A stretch of DNA of 64,000 bases from Bifidobacterium sp. ESL0775 (lineage in GTDB: Bacteria > Actinomycetota > Actinomycetes > Actinomycetales > Bifidobacteriaceae), in NCBI RefSeq assembly GCF_029395475.1, contig NZ_CP113917.1, forward strand, positions 620,001-684,000, written 5' to 3'. Both the position numbers and the translations under genes were made by a program. A model generated the notes under the pieces. That model was given only the letters and a program-made list of their open reading frames with translations, was not told the origin of the DNA and did no database searches. Shown in pieces: positions 18,635-28,800 of this stretch (positions are counted from its first letter, which is position 1; the number at the start of each line of letters is the position of its first letter).

Positions 18635-18662
18635 TTGACAAGCCGATACAACTGTGTATCAT
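18635..18662 (+). promoter_or_regulatory. Promoter of the sugar-uptake operon
   Basis: TTGACA (18635-18640) and TATCAT (18657-18662) with a 16-base spacer form a near-consensus housekeeping promoter. The -10 lies inside the left arm of the large palindrome at 18647-18689. The leader to the binding-protein ATG would be about 125 bases. Confidence 0.65.
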
Positions 18663-18689
18663 GAGAATTGTACATGATACACAGTTGTA
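18647..18689. promoter_or_regulatory. 43-base operator-like palindrome over the sugar operon promoter
   Basis: A 17-bp left arm (18647-18663, TACAACTGTGTATCATG) and an exact reverse-complement right arm (18673-18689) are separated by 9 bases. Each arm also contains a smaller ATACA-N4-TGTA(T/C) palindrome, so it may be two adjacent operators. It overlaps the -10 and start region, as expected for repression; the LacI-family regulator at the end of the same cluster is the natural candidate to bind. Confidence 0.7.
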
Positions 18690-18794
18690 CCAAGCAATTG
18701 AGTATCCAAAGAAGAAAAGCCCGATTCGGGTCATTCTCCGGATAGACGCTCAAGAGAGCTGACGTATGTGATGAGAATGGTAAAGGAGCCAAAA

Positions 18795-20138
18795 ATGGGT
18801 AACGCAAAAAGAGTCGTCGCGGTCCTAGCCGCTGCGGCGACGATGATTGGTCTGGCAGGTTGTGGTTCGGGAAATTCGGGCGGCGCTGGCTCGGATTCCA
18901 AGGCTGATTTGGTCTTCTGGGGCTGGGACACCGGCAATTCCATGAAGAAGATCATCGCCAACTTCGAGAAAGCCAACCCGGGCGTGACCGTGAAGTTCAA
19001 CAACACGGGCACCGCAGAAAAGACCTCCACCGCGCTGACCAACGCGGTCGCGGCGAAGAAGGGCATCCCGGACGTGGTGATGCTCGAGGACCCGACGGTC
19101 ACGCAGTTCGCGGTCACCGGTGACCTCGCCGATCTGAGCCAGTTCGGCGCGAGCAAGCTGGCCAACGACTTCACCGCTGGCCCTTGGAACAAGCTGCAAT
19201 ACAATTCCAAGCCCTACGCGCTGCCGATTGACGCGGGCCCGGAGATGTTCTTCTATAACAAGGCCGTCTTCGACAAGGCCGGCGTCGACGGCGAGTCGAT
19301 CAAGACCTGGGACGATTACTATGAGGCCGCCAAGAAGATCAAAGCCGCCGGATCCTACATCACCAACAGCTCGGGCAGCTCAGGTGATTACCAGCCCTTC
19401 ACCGCGCAGGCCTGGCAGGCCGGCGCCAAGCCTTGGAAGGTTGACGGTGAGAAGATCACCATCGACATGACCAAAGACGAGGGCATGAAGAAGTACATCG
19501 ACTTCCGTCAGAAGCTGATCGACGAGGATCTGATCGATACTAAGACCGCGAACTGGTCGGACGAATGGAACCGCGAGTTGAACGACGGCACCCTCGCCTC
19601 GCTGACCATCGGCGCTTGGATGCCGGTTAACCTCATCAGCGGTGCCCCCGACCAGAAGGGCAACTGGCGCGTCGGCTCGCTTCCGCAGTGGGAGGCCGGC
19701 AAGCAGGTATCCGCTGAAGATGGCGGTTCCGCGCTCGCCGTACCCAAGGCCGGCAAGTCGCAGGCCGCGGCCTACAAGTTCGTTAAGTACATGACCCACG
19801 ATGCAGGCGCCCAGCAGATGGCCGACACCGGCACCTTCAGTAGCCTGAAGAAGATCCTCAACTCCAGCACCTTCACTGATCCGTCCAGCGCGGCCAACAA
19901 GAAGGTCAACGACTACTTCGGCGGCCAGAACGTCAACAAGATCCTGGCCGAAGGCGCGCAGCGTCCGGTCGAGAAGTTCCAGTATCTGCCTTACAACCCG
20001 TTCGCCCAGACCGCTTACGGCGACGAGATCTCCAAGGCCTACACCAAGGAGATCACCCTGGAGAAGGCCATGCAGAACTACGCGCAGAAGCTCGCCGACC
20101 ACGGCAAGCAGGAAGGTTACACCGTAACCCTCAAGTGA
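18795..20138 (+). CDS. ABC transporter sugar-binding lipoprotein
   Basis: An extracellular solute-binding protein (family 1) that captures a sugar for import. Start ATG 18795 is chosen because AAAGGAG lies 7 bases upstream; the open frame extends further without a ribosome site. The signal peptide ends in the lipobox LAGC at about residue 20, so it is membrane-anchored by lipid outside the cell. It is followed by two permease genes and a GH42 beta-galactosidase, suggesting that the ligand is a galactoside. No ATPase gene is in the cluster; a shared MsmK-like ATPase elsewhere is the usual solution in bifidobacteria. Confidence 0.92.
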   Translation: MGNAKRVVAVLAAAATMIGLAGCGSGNSGGAGSDSKADLVFWGWDTGNSMKKIIANFEKANPGVTVKFNNTGTAEKTSTALTNAVAAKKGIPDVVMLEDPTVTQFAVTGDLADLSQFGASKLANDFTAGPWNKLQYNSKPYALPIDAGPEMFFYNKAVFDKAGVDGESIKTWDDYYEAAKKIKAAGSYITNSSGSSGDYQPFTAQAWQAGAKPWKVDGEKITIDMTKDEGMKKYIDFRQKLIDEDLIDTKTANWSDEWNRELNDGTLASLTIGAWMPVNLISGAPDQKGNWRVGSLPQWEAGKQVSAEDGGSALAVPKAGKSQAAAYKFVKYMTHDAGAQQMADTGTFSSLKKILNSSTFTDPSSAANKKVNDYFGGQNVNKILAEGAQRPVEKFQYLPYNPFAQTAYGDEISKAYTKEITLEKAMQNYAQKLADHGKQEGYTVTLK

Positions 20139-20161
20139 CGCGTATAGCGCATAACGAAATG

Positions 20162-20199
20162 AGCGGAGGAGATCGTGGCGTGGCCCGTTCTTCTCCGCT
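20162..20199 (+). other. Intergenic hairpin between binding protein and permease
   Basis: AGCGGAGGAG (20162-20171) pairs with CTTCTCCGCT (20190-20199) with one wobble and an 18-base loop. It lies just after the binding-protein stop. Such hairpins commonly stabilise the abundant binding-protein mRNA or partly stop transcription before the permeases. Confidence 0.55.
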
Positions 20200-20217
20200 A
20201 TTACAAAGGAGTGTATT

Positions 20218-21204
20218 TTGTCAACGAAAATAGCTAAGGATGGCGCTGGGGGAGTCTCCGCCGACGCTGGCCTGGGCGACGTTGCCGCATCCTCGGCGGC
20301 CTCGGCTTCCAGAGGGTCCACGGTGCAGGTGAACAGGCATCGTGTGGACTGGCGTGGTTGGAAGTTCTTGTGGCCGTTCGTTCTGGTGTTTCTGTTCGTG
20401 TTCGTGGTCCCGGTGCTCTACGCGGTGTATCTGTCGTTCTTCCAGTCGAGGATGATCGGCGGCACCGTGTTCGTAGGATTTGAGAATTATGTGCGTCTCT
20501 TCCACGACGGCCAGTTTTGGAGTTCGGTGTGGCGCGTGACGCTCTTTACCATCGTCCAGGTGCCGATCATGCTGTCCCTGGCCGCGCTTCTGGCGTTGGC
20601 TTTGGATTCGATGAAACTGCATGGCACGAAGTTCTTCCGCATCTCGACCTTCCTGCCTTACGCGGTGCCAGCCGTGGTCTCCACACTGGTGTGGGGGTTC
20701 ATGTACGGCGCGAAATACGGCCTCGTCGGCTCGCTGAACGGTTGGCTGGGCACACATCTGGATGTCTTACAGCCGAGCGTCCTTTTGGCGGCGATCGGCA
20801 ACATCAACACTTGGGAGTTCACGGGCTACAACATGCTGATCTTCTATTCCTCCCTGTCCACGATCCCGCATTCGCTGTACGAGGCGGCTTCGATTGACGG
20901 GGCGAGCGAATGGCAGATCGTGCGCAAGATTAAGATGCCGGAGCTCAAGGGTTCGCTGGCGATCACGGTGATCTTCAGCATCATCGGGAGCTTCCAGCTG
21001 TTCAATGAGCCTTCGATCATGCAGAACATGGTTCCGGGCAACGCGATCACGACGTATTACACTCCGAACATGTACGCGTATAACCTGAGCTTCACCGGCG
21101 GGCAGAGCAACTACGCCGCGGCGCTGGCGATCGTGATGGCCGTGATCACCATGGTAATCGCCTACGCGGTGCAATTGAACAGCATGAAGGAGCAGATGAA
21201 ATGA
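20218..21204 (+). CDS. ABC sugar transporter permease 1
   Basis: A 328-residue membrane permease of the MalF/UgpA type with six predicted helices. The EAA cytoplasmic loop that contacts the ATPase is EAASIDGASEWQIVRKIKMP. It starts at TTG 20218, with AAAGGAG at 20205-20211. Its final bases overlap the next permease (ATGA at 21201-21204). The first 45 residues are a hydrophilic extension. Confidence 0.92.
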   Translation: MSTKIAKDGAGGVSADAGLGDVAASSAASASRGSTVQVNRHRVDWRGWKFLWPFVLVFLFVFVVPVLYAVYLSFFQSRMIGGTVFVGFENYVRLFHDGQFWSSVWRVTLFTIVQVPIMLSLAALLALALDSMKLHGTKFFRISTFLPYAVPAVVSTLVWGFMYGAKYGLVGSLNGWLGTHLDVLQPSVLLAAIGNINTWEFTGYNMLIFYSSLSTIPHSLYEAASIDGASEWQIVRKIKMPELKGSLAITVIFSIIGSFQLFNEPSIMQNMVPGNAITTYYTPNMYAYNLSFTGGQSNYAAALAIVMAVITMVIAYAVQLNSMKEQMK

Positions 21205-22226
21205 GTGATGCCACCACCATGCCGGCCGAGGCCACAGCGGGCCTGAAGCGTATGTCCGCCTCCGAGCTGAAGGCGCAGGAACGCGCCGCGCAGAAAGCCG
21301 AGAGGGCGCGTCAACGCCAGGTGTCGAAGGACGAGGCCGCGGAGCGCAAACGCAGCGCGCGCAACGGGTTCAGCAACCCGGACAACCCACGTCGTAGCTG
21401 GGCGTTGACATTCATCGTCGGTATTTTCGCAATCTACTGCCTCTTCCCGTTCGTTTACCTGCTGATCAACGCCACCAAGACGCAGTCGGACTTCACCTCG
21501 ACGTTCGGCCTGGGCTTCGGCCACACCTTCGCCCTGTGGGACAACATCGTCACTGTGTTCACCTACCAGGACGGCATCTTCGGCCGCTGGCTGCTGAACA
21601 CGATTTTCTATGTGGTCGTCGGGGCTGGCGGGGCGACCTTGCTGGCGATCATGGGCGGCTACGCGCTGGCCAAGTTCCGCTTCCCGGGCCGCAAGGCCGT
21701 CTTCGCGGTCATCATCGGCGCGATTTCGGTGCCTGGCATCGCCTTGGCCGTCCCGCAGTTCCTGCTCTTCGCCAAGCTGGGCCTGACCAACACGCCCTGG
21801 GCGATGATCCTGCCCAGCCTGATTTCGCCGTTCGGCCTGTATTTGATGTGGATATTCTCGGAGCAGGCGGTGCCCACTGAGCTGATCGAGGCGGCGCGCG
21901 TGGACGGGGCGGGCGAGTTCCGCACCTTCTTCACCATCGCCCTGCCGCTTCTGGCCCCGGGCATTGTCACGACCGCGCTGTTCACGATTGTGGCGACTTG
22001 GAACAACTACTTCCTGCCGTTGATCATGTTGAAGGACGCGGATTGGTACCCGCTGACCATTGGCCTGAACCAGTGGAAGGACCAGGCCTCGACGGCCGGC
22101 GGGCAGGCCATCCAGAACCTCGTCATCACGGGCTCCCTGGTCACCATCGTCCCGTTGGTGATTGCGTTCCTGCTTCTGCAGAAGTACTGGCAGTCCGGCC
22201 TCGCCGCCGGCGCCGTCAAAGAATAG
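21201..22226 (+). CDS. ABC sugar transporter permease 2
   Basis: A 341-residue MalG/UgpE-type permease with six helices and the EAA loop EAARVDGAGEFRTFFTIALP. It has a charged N-terminal helix (about residues 1-60, rich in Ala/Lys/Arg/Glu) before the first membrane segment. Overlaps permease 1 by 4 bases; beta-galactosidase follows 46 bases later. Confidence 0.92.
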   Translation: MSDATTMPAEATAGLKRMSASELKAQERAAQKAERARQRQVSKDEAAERKRSARNGFSNPDNPRRSWALTFIVGIFAIYCLFPFVYLLINATKTQSDFTSTFGLGFGHTFALWDNIVTVFTYQDGIFGRWLLNTIFYVVVGAGGATLLAIMGGYALAKFRFPGRKAVFAVIIGAISVPGIALAVPQFLLFAKLGLTNTPWAMILPSLISPFGLYLMWIFSEQAVPTELIEAARVDGAGEFRTFFTIALPLLAPGIVTTALFTIVATWNNYFLPLIMLKDADWYPLTIGLNQWKDQASTAGGQAIQNLVITGSLVTIVPLVIAFLLLQKYWQSGLAAGAVKE

Positions 22227-22272
22227 CCGCGCGCGTCCATCCACTCGTTGCATAACCAAAAGGAATAAACCC

Positions 22273-24525
22273 ATGTCTGTGTCCCAAACGCCAACACTAG
22301 GCCGCGACGGCCTCGGTCCGCGCCGTCCGTTCCGCTGGCCCCGGTTGCTGACGCCTGACGGGCGCGGCATCGCCTATGGGGGTGATTACAACCCCGACCA
22401 ATGGCCCGAGGACGTCTGGGACGATGACATACGCCTGATGAAACAGGCCAAGGTCAACGTGGTGGCCCTCGGCGTGTTCAGCTGGGGCCGGCTCCAGCCT
22501 GGGCCGCAGACATGGGATTTCGATTGGCTTGACAGGATCATCGGCAAGCTTGGCAAGGCCGGCATCGCGGTGGACCTCGGATCGGCCACGGCCACGGCAC
22601 CGATGTGGCTATATGAACAGCATCCCGAGGTGCTTCCCGTTGAATCCGATGGAACGGTGGTGCGCCCTGGTTCGCGGCAATCGTGGAGCCCTTCCAGTCC
22701 GGTCTTCCGCGAGTACGCGCTGGCGTTGTGCCGCAAGCTGGCCGAGCGGTATAAGGACAACCCATACGTCGTCTCATGGCATGTCGGCAACGAATACGGC
22801 TGGAACAACCGCCATGATTATTCCGAGGATTCGCTTCGTGCGTTCCGTCGCTGGTGCAAGAGGCGTTATGGCACCATCGAGGCCGTCAACGAGGCCTGGG
22901 GCACCGCGTTTTGGTCGCAGCAGGTTTACTCGTTCGATGAGATCGCATTGCCGATGCATCCGGGCGACGACGCGATGATCAATCCCAGTGTCCAGCTGGA
23001 TTTCGAACGGTTCGGCTCGGACGCCCTGAAGGATTTCTACATCGCCGAACGCGACGCCATCGAGGCGATTTGCCCCGACAAGCCGCTGACGACGAATTTC
23101 ATGGTGGCCGCCGACCAATGCGTCCTTGACTATGCCGATTGGAGCGACGAGGTCGATTTCGTCTCCAACGACCAGTACTTCACGGCCGGAGAGCGTCATT
23201 TGGACGATCTGCTGTGTGCCGACGCCCTGCTTGATTCCTTGTCGCAGCGCTTGCCATGGTATTTGATGGAACATTCGACCTCGGCCGTGCAATGGAAACC
23301 GGTCAACGCCCGCAAACGTGGCGGTGAGCTGGTCCGCGACGCTTTGGCGCATGTGGCCATGGGCGCTGACGCCATCAACTTCTTCCAATGGCGTCAATCG
23401 GCTGCCGGCTCAGAGGCTTTCCACTCCGCGATGGTCCCCCACGCCGGAGAGCGTACCAAGGTGTTCAGCGAGGTCTGCGAACTTGGCAAGGCGCTTGAAG
23501 TGTTGTCGAGCGCCGGTGTGCAAGGCAGCGAGTTGGAGGATCGCGATGTCGCCATCCTCTTCGACGCCGAATCGGAATGGGCCACGAAATGCAGGACGTT
23601 GCCGACCTCGAAACTGGACCATTGGGGCGCTGTTGGTGACTGGTACAGCGCGTTCCTTGATATCGGGCGTCGCGCGGATGTCGTGCCGTTGCGCGCTGAT
23701 TGGAGCGGATACCGTGTCATCGTGCTTCCCGGCGTGCTGGCGCTTTCCGATCGACAGACGCAACGAATCAAGCGATTTGTGGCAGGCGGTGGCACCATCA
23801 TCGTCGATTACGCGACCGGGCTCGTGGACGAGCGTTTCCATGTCGGTCTTGGTGGTTATCCGGGAGCGGGAGGTGGCGTGTTGCGCGAGGTGTTGGGCGT
23901 CACGGGTGAGGAATTCAACATCCTTGGGCCCATCGACGGCGAGCCGGATGAGGTGCGGCTTTCCAACGGGGCCGTCTCCAAGCTGTGGCAAACCGTCATC
24001 GGCTCCCGGGATGAAACCGTGGAAGTGCTCCAGACCTATGCGGGCGACGAGGCCAAGGAGTGGGAGCTTGATGGCGCCCCCGCGTTCACTTGTAATGCAT
24101 ACGGTGAAGGTAAGGCGTTCTATCTGGGTTGTGATCTCGATGGCGAAAGCATCGCGGCGCTGTTGCGGCGGTATCGCGATCAATGGGAGCCTGGGGCTTC
24201 TTCGGATATGTATGACAATCAAGATAACGGTGCAAGCGCGCAAGGCGCAGCCGGTCTGGTCCACGTCCGGCGTCGTGGTGAGTCGGGGATTTTCGATTTC
24301 TATATGACGCGCGGTCGGCAGCAGGCCAGAATCCCTCGTGTCGATGGGGATGTTGTCCTTCTTTATCGGGGACGTGTGATGCATGGACGGGACGACACAA
24401 CCAGCTTCGCCGACGGCGGGAGTATTGAAATCTTTGACAATAATGGGGACGCGGGAAAGCGGACTTTCGGTGCCTCCTGTGTTCTCGATAAAAATGGGAT
24501 ATTGGTCACACATCGGCTGGGTTGA
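22273..24525 (+). CDS. Beta-galactosidase, glycoside hydrolase family 42
   Basis: Hydrolyses terminal beta-galactosides taken up by the preceding transporter; cytoplasmic (no signal peptide). Start ATG 22273 is chosen by the AAAGGAATAAACCC leader and by family homology; the frame opens upstream inside the permease gene. Family marks: GGDYNPDQWPEDVW (about 36), acid/base Glu in GNEYGWNN (about 171-174), and the nucleophile Glu in LMEHSTSAVQW (about 332). The A, B (trimerisation) and C domains are all present at 750 residues. The LacI gene follows after 35 bases. Confidence 0.93.
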   Translation: MSVSQTPTLGRDGLGPRRPFRWPRLLTPDGRGIAYGGDYNPDQWPEDVWDDDIRLMKQAKVNVVALGVFSWGRLQPGPQTWDFDWLDRIIGKLGKAGIAVDLGSATATAPMWLYEQHPEVLPVESDGTVVRPGSRQSWSPSSPVFREYALALCRKLAERYKDNPYVVSWHVGNEYGWNNRHDYSEDSLRAFRRWCKRRYGTIEAVNEAWGTAFWSQQVYSFDEIALPMHPGDDAMINPSVQLDFERFGSDALKDFYIAERDAIEAICPDKPLTTNFMVAADQCVLDYADWSDEVDFVSNDQYFTAGERHLDDLLCADALLDSLSQRLPWYLMEHSTSAVQWKPVNARKRGGELVRDALAHVAMGADAINFFQWRQSAAGSEAFHSAMVPHAGERTKVFSEVCELGKALEVLSSAGVQGSELEDRDVAILFDAESEWATKCRTLPTSKLDHWGAVGDWYSAFLDIGRRADVVPLRADWSGYRVIVLPGVLALSDRQTQRIKRFVAGGGTIIVDYATGLVDERFHVGLGGYPGAGGGVLREVLGVTGEEFNILGPIDGEPDEVRLSNGAVSKLWQTVIGSRDETVEVLQTYAGDEAKEWELDGAPAFTCNAYGEGKAFYLGCDLDGESIAALLRRYRDQWEPGASSDMYDNQDNGASAQGAAGLVHVRRRGESGIFDFYMTRGRQQARIPRVDGDVVLLYRGRVMHGRDDTTSFADGGSIEIFDNNGDAGKRTFGASCVLDKNGILVTHRLG

Positions 24526-24560
24526 TGATAGATTCATATGAAGGTTAAAGGAGGCCGGCA

Positions 24561-25637
24561 ATGACGCATGACGCGACGCATCACGGTATGCATGAGGAGC
24601 ATCGGCATATCACGCTGCGCAGTGTGGCCGATGCTGCCGGGGTTTCGCTCAAAACGGCTTCGAACGTCATCAACGGCACCGGTCGCATGACGGACACCAC
24701 ACGCGAGAAGGTCAAGAAGGTCATCGCCGAGCTGGGCTATCAGGTCAACGTGGCGGCCCGCAACCTCAATCGTGGGCAGACCGGGTTCATCACCCTCGCG
24801 GTGCCGACGCTCACCCCGCCATACCTTGCGGAACTGGCGAACCGAGTGATCGACGAGGCGCGCAAACGCAGGTATTCCGTTTATGTCACCACGTATGCGG
24901 AAGGCTCGGCGAAAGGCGCGCGAGACATGCTGCGTTCGTTCAATCCCACCGTCTCTGACGGCATCATCCTTTCGATGAGCGAGCTGGAGGACATCTCGGC
25001 CGAGGACTTCGATGTTGATTTCCCTCTGGTCGTCGTCGGCTCGCGCACGACGTGGGGCAAGGCCGACCATGTGACCCCAGACGATGTGGGGGCGGCGGCG
25101 AAAGCGACCGGTTACCTTATTTCCAAAGGCAGCTCTCATTTGGCGGTGGTGGGCGCCCGCGAGCCATTCGACGAAAAGCGGTTGGCCAGCGCCAAAGAAG
25201 GCAACGCCGAGCTGCGCCTGCGAGGCTTCGTCGAGGAATGCCGTCGGCGTGATTGCAACCTCGACCCGGAATTGATCGGGGTCACCCCCAAGGACTGGAC
25301 CATCGGTGCTGGCGCCCGTGCCACGCAGGCGCTGATCGATACCGGCAAGCCATTTGATGGCCTGCTGGCGTTGAACGACCAATTGGCCCTCGGGGCGATC
25401 TCCGTGCTTTTGACCAACGGCATCAGGGTTCCTGAAGACGTCCAGGTCATCGGTTTCGACAACAGCGAGGAATCCGCCTATCTGCAGACCCCGCTGACCA
25501 CGATGGACTCGCGTCTGGATTGGACGGCGCCCACCGCCGTCGAGCGCATCATCGGCCGTATCCACGGCACCATCAAGGCCCCGGAACTGCTCACGGCTGA
25601 ATCAAGGATCATCGTCCGGTCGACAACCAGAAAATAA
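24561..25637 (+). CDS. LacI-family transcription regulator
   Basis: A 358-residue repressor. The N-terminal LacI helix-turn-helix is at residues about 15-60 (ITLRSVADAAGVSLKTASNV, then INGTGRMTDTTREKVKKVI) and the periplasmic-binding-like sugar sensor fills the rest. GGAGG lies before ATG 24561. As the last gene of the transporter/GH42 cluster it probably controls that operon, likely through the palindrome at 18647-18689 and with a galactoside as inducer (inference). Confidence 0.92.
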   Translation: MTHDATHHGMHEEHRHITLRSVADAAGVSLKTASNVINGTGRMTDTTREKVKKVIAELGYQVNVAARNLNRGQTGFITLAVPTLTPPYLAELANRVIDEARKRRYSVYVTTYAEGSAKGARDMLRSFNPTVSDGIILSMSELEDISAEDFDVDFPLVVVGSRTTWGKADHVTPDDVGAAAKATGYLISKGSSHLAVVGAREPFDEKRLASAKEGNAELRLRGFVEECRRRDCNLDPELIGVTPKDWTIGAGARATQALIDTGKPFDGLLALNDQLALGAISVLLTNGIRVPEDVQVIGFDNSEESAYLQTPLTTMDSRLDWTAPTAVERIIGRIHGTIKAPELLTAESRIIVRSTTRK

Positions 25638-25844
25638 CCAAGCGATAACCGGTCCAATTCATGCCAGATGACTAAGCATCGGCGATTCCGGCGCGCCGAA
25701 AACCCATGATTATAATGCTTTTGTGACGAATTTCGCTGAGGATTATCGTCGTATTCGGCCTACAGTATTGTGTAATAGGCGTTCTGCTTCATGCACCCCA
25801 TCTTTTATTCGTGGGCCCGTGCAGATCGTGTTGGGAAGGTTTTT

Positions 25845-28800
25845 ATGTTCGATCGTCGGCTGTTCACCCTCGTTCCGCGTAGTGGCGCGTTTGTCGCCGC
25901 CAAAGTGCTGAGCTTGTGGGTCTCGCTGTTGGCCGACATCGGGTTCGCCTTCATTTCCGTAGGCCTTCTCGGCAAGCTTTTCCCTGTGCTCACCGGCATC
26001 AACGCCGACGCCAAGCCCTCCGTGGCGGCGAAACTGTTAAAGGATTTCCAGGCGGTGCCGGATGGCTATTCCGCATTCGTTTTCGCCTTGGTCATCATCG
26101 CCATCATCAAATACCTGGCCGTCCGGTTTTCGCATTTCTTCGGTACCGAGGCCTCGGAACGCGTCAAGATCTCATTACGCGAACGTTTGTATGACAAAAT
26201 GCTCGATTTGGGACCGACTTATTCGGAGCACGTCAGGACCGCCGATGTGGTGCAATCGCTGACCGAAGGCGTCGACCGGATACAGAGTTTCTTTGAATCG
26301 TTCCTGCCGCAACTCGCTTTCGCCGTCTTGGCGCCCCTGACCTTGTTCGTGGTGTTGTTGCCGCTGAACGCGCCGACGGCCGGCGTGCTTCTGGTCTGCG
26401 CCCCGCTGCTCATCGCCATCGTCGTCCTGGTTTCGGTGGCGACCTCGCGCGCGTATGGCAAGTATTGGGACAAATACACCGATATGGGCGCCACGTTCCT
26501 TGACAACGTCCAGGGACTCGAGACCTTGAAGACCTTCGACGCCGACGAGGCCGCAGCCCGGCACATGGGCGAGAAATCCGAGGATTTCCGCAAGTCTTCT
26601 ATGAAAGTTCTTCGTATCGAACTGTTTTCGCGCTTGGCCTTGGACCTGGTCTCCTACGGCGGAACGGCCGGAGCCATCGGCATCGTCATCTGGCAGGTCG
26701 CCTCAGGGCATTTGAAACTGCCTGCGGCGTTGGTGTCCATCCTGCTCGCGGTCATGTTCTTCGTGCCGTTGCGCCGTCTCGCCGACTATGCCGACACCGC
26801 CATGAACGGGCTTTCCGCCGTACAGCGGATCTATGCGCTGCTCGATGCGCCACTCGCCGATGACGGGCAGGCCGCCTTGCCGCAGGGTGTGCAGGATTGC
26901 TCGGTGACCTTCCGCAATGTCAGCTACACGTATGTCCCGATCGAGGAAACGGATGACGACGTGCTGCCGACCCACCACACCTCGTCTTCGGACGATGCGC
27001 AAGAGCCGCAGGAAGCGCAAGCCGACGAGAAAAGCGGCGCGACCGATGAGCAGAACCGCAAAGCCTTGGATTCGGTCAGTTTCAGCGCTCGCCCCAACGG
27101 GTTCACCGCCATCGTCGGGGTCAGCGGCTCCGGCAAATCGACCATCGCCTCGCTGATCGCCGGAACACGCAGTGATTACGAAGGATCGATCAGGCTCGGC
27201 TATCGCGTCTTCGGCAGCGTCGGCAGTTGCGAATTGCACAGCCTTAAGAACCGTTCGCTGTTGGATGCCGTCACACTGGTGGATTCGCGCAGCCATCTGT
27301 TCGCCGGCACCTTGCGCGAGAACCTGTTGATGGCCAAACCAGACGCCACGGCCAACGAGATGTGGCTGGCGCTCGAAGGCGCCCATATCGACGATTTCGT
27401 CTATTCCCAGCCCCAGCGGCTCGACATGACCATCGAGGCGGACGCGCGCAACCTCTCCGGCGGCCAGCGCCAGCGCCTCTCAATCGCACGGGCGCTGCTG
27501 CGTGACAGCCCGATCTACGTGTTCGACGAAGCGACCAGCAGCGTCGACGCGGACAGCGAGCACCTCATTGACGTGACGATCCGCGATCTGGCCCGGACCC
27601 ATACGGTCATCGTGATCACGCATCGGCTTTCCCAGACGGCCGACGCCGGCAACGTCGTGGTGCTTGATGGCGGCAAGGTCGTGGAAAGCGGCACTCACGC
27701 CGAGCTCATGGCTTTGGGCGGCAGGTATGCCACGATGTTCCACACCCAGGAGTCGATCGAACGTGTGTCTCACCGTAAGAGCTGGGGAAGCGCTTACGCC
27801 AAGCCGCAGCCGCGTAATCCCAAGGTGAGAAGGCCCTTCGATTTCACGTTACTGGACTATCGTTCCCATGACGAGGAAAGCCAAGAAACCAGACAAGGGC
27901 AATCAACCTCGGCAAACAGTAATAGACACAAAGGGAATGCGGATAGCTTCACCACCCATAATGCGACAACCGAAGCCGCGCGCGTTCATCTTGCGCAGGT
28001 CTCGGCTGCATCAAAATCCGGCAATGCCGGTGGCGCAAATCCCGCTGCTACGAAAGCAGGCCAGCCGGCCTCTTCGCATACAGGCACTGGTGATGTGCCT
28101 GCACATGTTGTAGGGCAACATTCAAATGGCAAATATCCGGACAAACCAGCTGATGGCACCGTTCGCGCCGATGACGGCGACACGATATTGGACGTCGCCA
28201 GCCGTCCGCGCGATGGCGGCAAACCCATGGGCACCTTCCACCTGGTGATGAGGCTCCTACGCTGCGTCGGCAGGCTCACCCCATTGATGATTGGCGCGAG
28301 CCTGTGCGGAACCATCGGCCGCCTCGCCGACACCTTCCTGCCGGTCTCCGGAGTGCTGGCGCTGATGGCGTTCTTCGGCCATCCGGTCTGGGGCATGAGC
28401 GTGGCCTATTCGGCGCTCGCGATGGTGGCCTGCGCCATTCTGCACAGCCTGATGCGTTACGCCGAGGAATACATGAACCACAACATGAGCTTCCGCATAC
28501 TCGCCCTCTTGCGTTCGAAGACCTTTGAGACGTTGCGCAGGCTGGCCCCAGCGAAGCTGACGAAACGAGGCGACGGCAACCTCACCACGCTGATGACCGC
28601 CGACATCGAGCTTCTGGAAACCTTCTTCGCCCACGCCATCTCGCCGGTGGTCATCGCGCTGGCGACTTCGGTGGTCTCCGCGCTCGCCCTGTGGACGTTG
28701 GACCCTTGGTTCACGTTGCTGCTGGTACTCGCCCATCTCTTCGTCGGCGTGGTGCTGCCCCGCTTCTACGCGGGCAATGTGCGTGGCATCGGCGGCAGGA

